Origin: Chrysomallon squamiferum
Taxonomy: Eukaryota > Mollusca > Gastropoda > Neomphalida > Peltospiridae
DNA length: 64,000 nucleotides
Assembly (NCBI GenBank): GCA_012295275.1
Contig: CM022668.1
Coordinates: 1,075,637-1,139,636 of the forward strand
Direction: 5' to 3'
The translations under genes and the position numbers were made by a program. The notes below the pieces were generated by a model. The model made no database searches. It was not told the origin of the DNA and saw only the letters and a program-made list of their open reading frames with translations. This document shows positions 63,164-64,000 of the stretch, one piece after another; positions within the stretch are counted from its first letter, which is position 1; every line of letters begins with the position of its first letter.

Positions 63164-64000
63164 CTGAAATAACAATTTGAAAATATAAACTTTCTTAGTC
63201 AATATTTCAACATAGTTAACTGACATCACATTTATACTGAATATTATGAGACATTGCAATGGCAGTTCTAAATAACTGCACTAGAGAGATATGCCATACT
63301 GGAAGTATAATATTCTGGTCTAAGTGCTTGTTTCATTCTGTTACAATTAATTAAAGCCTACAACTTTAACCTTTCTCTTTGTTTTGCAAATGTGTACAGT
63401 AACATGAATAAAATATAGATTAAACAAAAACAAATCAAGTTAATATCAATTTATAAATGATTTATAAATCACGTACAACATACATAAATTATTAATATTA
63501 CTATCTGTGTGTTAACACAGAGACAAAATAAAAACTGAAGACAAAGTCTGATTTATATTTTCTCAAGTGTTCTTTGTGAATTATTTCATGACTTAATTAT
63601 TTTTAATAAATAAAAAGACAAATGAAAAAAGAAAGAATGAGAATGAAAGGGGAAATTGTTCCAGGAATTAGTTAAATGGGATAATCATAAAAAATTCTGA
63701 GGAAATGGAAAAAAGATAAACAAAACATTTTCTATCTTGTCTTCTTTGTTCTATATCTTTCCCTCTGTGCATATATGTGCATGCATGTGTGGTTAATACC
63801 AACAAAACAAAACAACAGATTTAGTGGAAGAAAACTTCAGTATGAAACAACAGTAATTTTTATATTCAGTTATTAAATGGTGATGTTAATTAAAACACTG
63901 CAGACCACAGACAACTGAATCCTCAGTTCAAGTTTCAGTTACTGGCAGAGTCGCGTCTTTGACAGACCCTCACTTTTCCACACACACTGCTTTAAACAGA
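63164..64000 (-). other. Upstream intron of the coiled-coil gene
   Basis: The exon at 62930-63163 has an acceptor (TTATTTCAG on the minus strand), so an upstream exon must exist. Nothing coiled-coil-like can be read between here and the window edge; it lies beyond 64000. Confidence 0.7.

Noticed and set aside
1-64000. tRNA, rRNA and retrotransposon reverse-transcriptase genes
   Set aside because: None was recognised by eye; a covariance-model scan and a repeat-library search would be needed to exclude small or decayed copies.

Overview
This is an AT-rich animal nuclear window with spliced genes, long introns and many microsatellites. The organism is most likely a lophotrochozoan, probably a mollusc. 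The best evidence is an intact neuropeptide precursor that yields two GGGRF-amide peptides, matching my recollection of the oyster cholecystokinin/sulfakinin-type peptide. A p75NTR-like neurotrophin receptor and a normal metazoan ERdj3 gene fit this. All exon models were built by hand from reading frames, GT/AG splice sites and phase; nothing was searched against a database. LAYOUT: 1-5447 has no recognisable exon. 5448-9199 (+) holds the last three coding exons of a p75NTR/TNFRSF16-like receptor (stalk, membrane segment, death domain). 13786-21465 (+) is a complete ten-exon DNAJB11/ERdj3 gene of 357 residues; its introns carry a large inverted repeat next to a pogo/Tigger transposon relic and a 765 bp terminal-inverted-repeat element. 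21466-48391 is a gene-poor desert rich in simple repeats; it holds one plausible orphan terminal exon (minus, 25805-25951), a 1.2 kb minisatellite, a 37-bp tandem array and a candidate promoter with two perfect CREs and a TATA box. 48421-48828 (+) is the CCK/sulfakinin-type precursor. 52591-53921 (+) is a two-exon C2H2 zinc-finger gene. 57155-63163 (-) is the C-terminal part (11 exons, 935 residues) of a large coiled-coil protein whose 5' exons lie beyond the window. HOW THE GENES RELATE: each is a separate eukaryotic transcription unit and I see no operon or pathway cluster. The receptor and the neuropeptide act in cell signalling, ERdj3 in protein folding in the endoplasmic reticulum, the zinc-finger protein probably in the nucleus, and the coiled-coil protein is structural or unknown. 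The C2H2 gene (+) and the coiled-coil gene (-) are convergent. I did not find a clearly new multi-gene system. The structures most worth a second look are the inverted repeats (intron 2 of DNAJB11, and a perfect 68-bp-stem hairpin at 52027-52190), the CRE/TATA candidate gene start, and the unidentified coiled-coil protein with its HSLAH motif.
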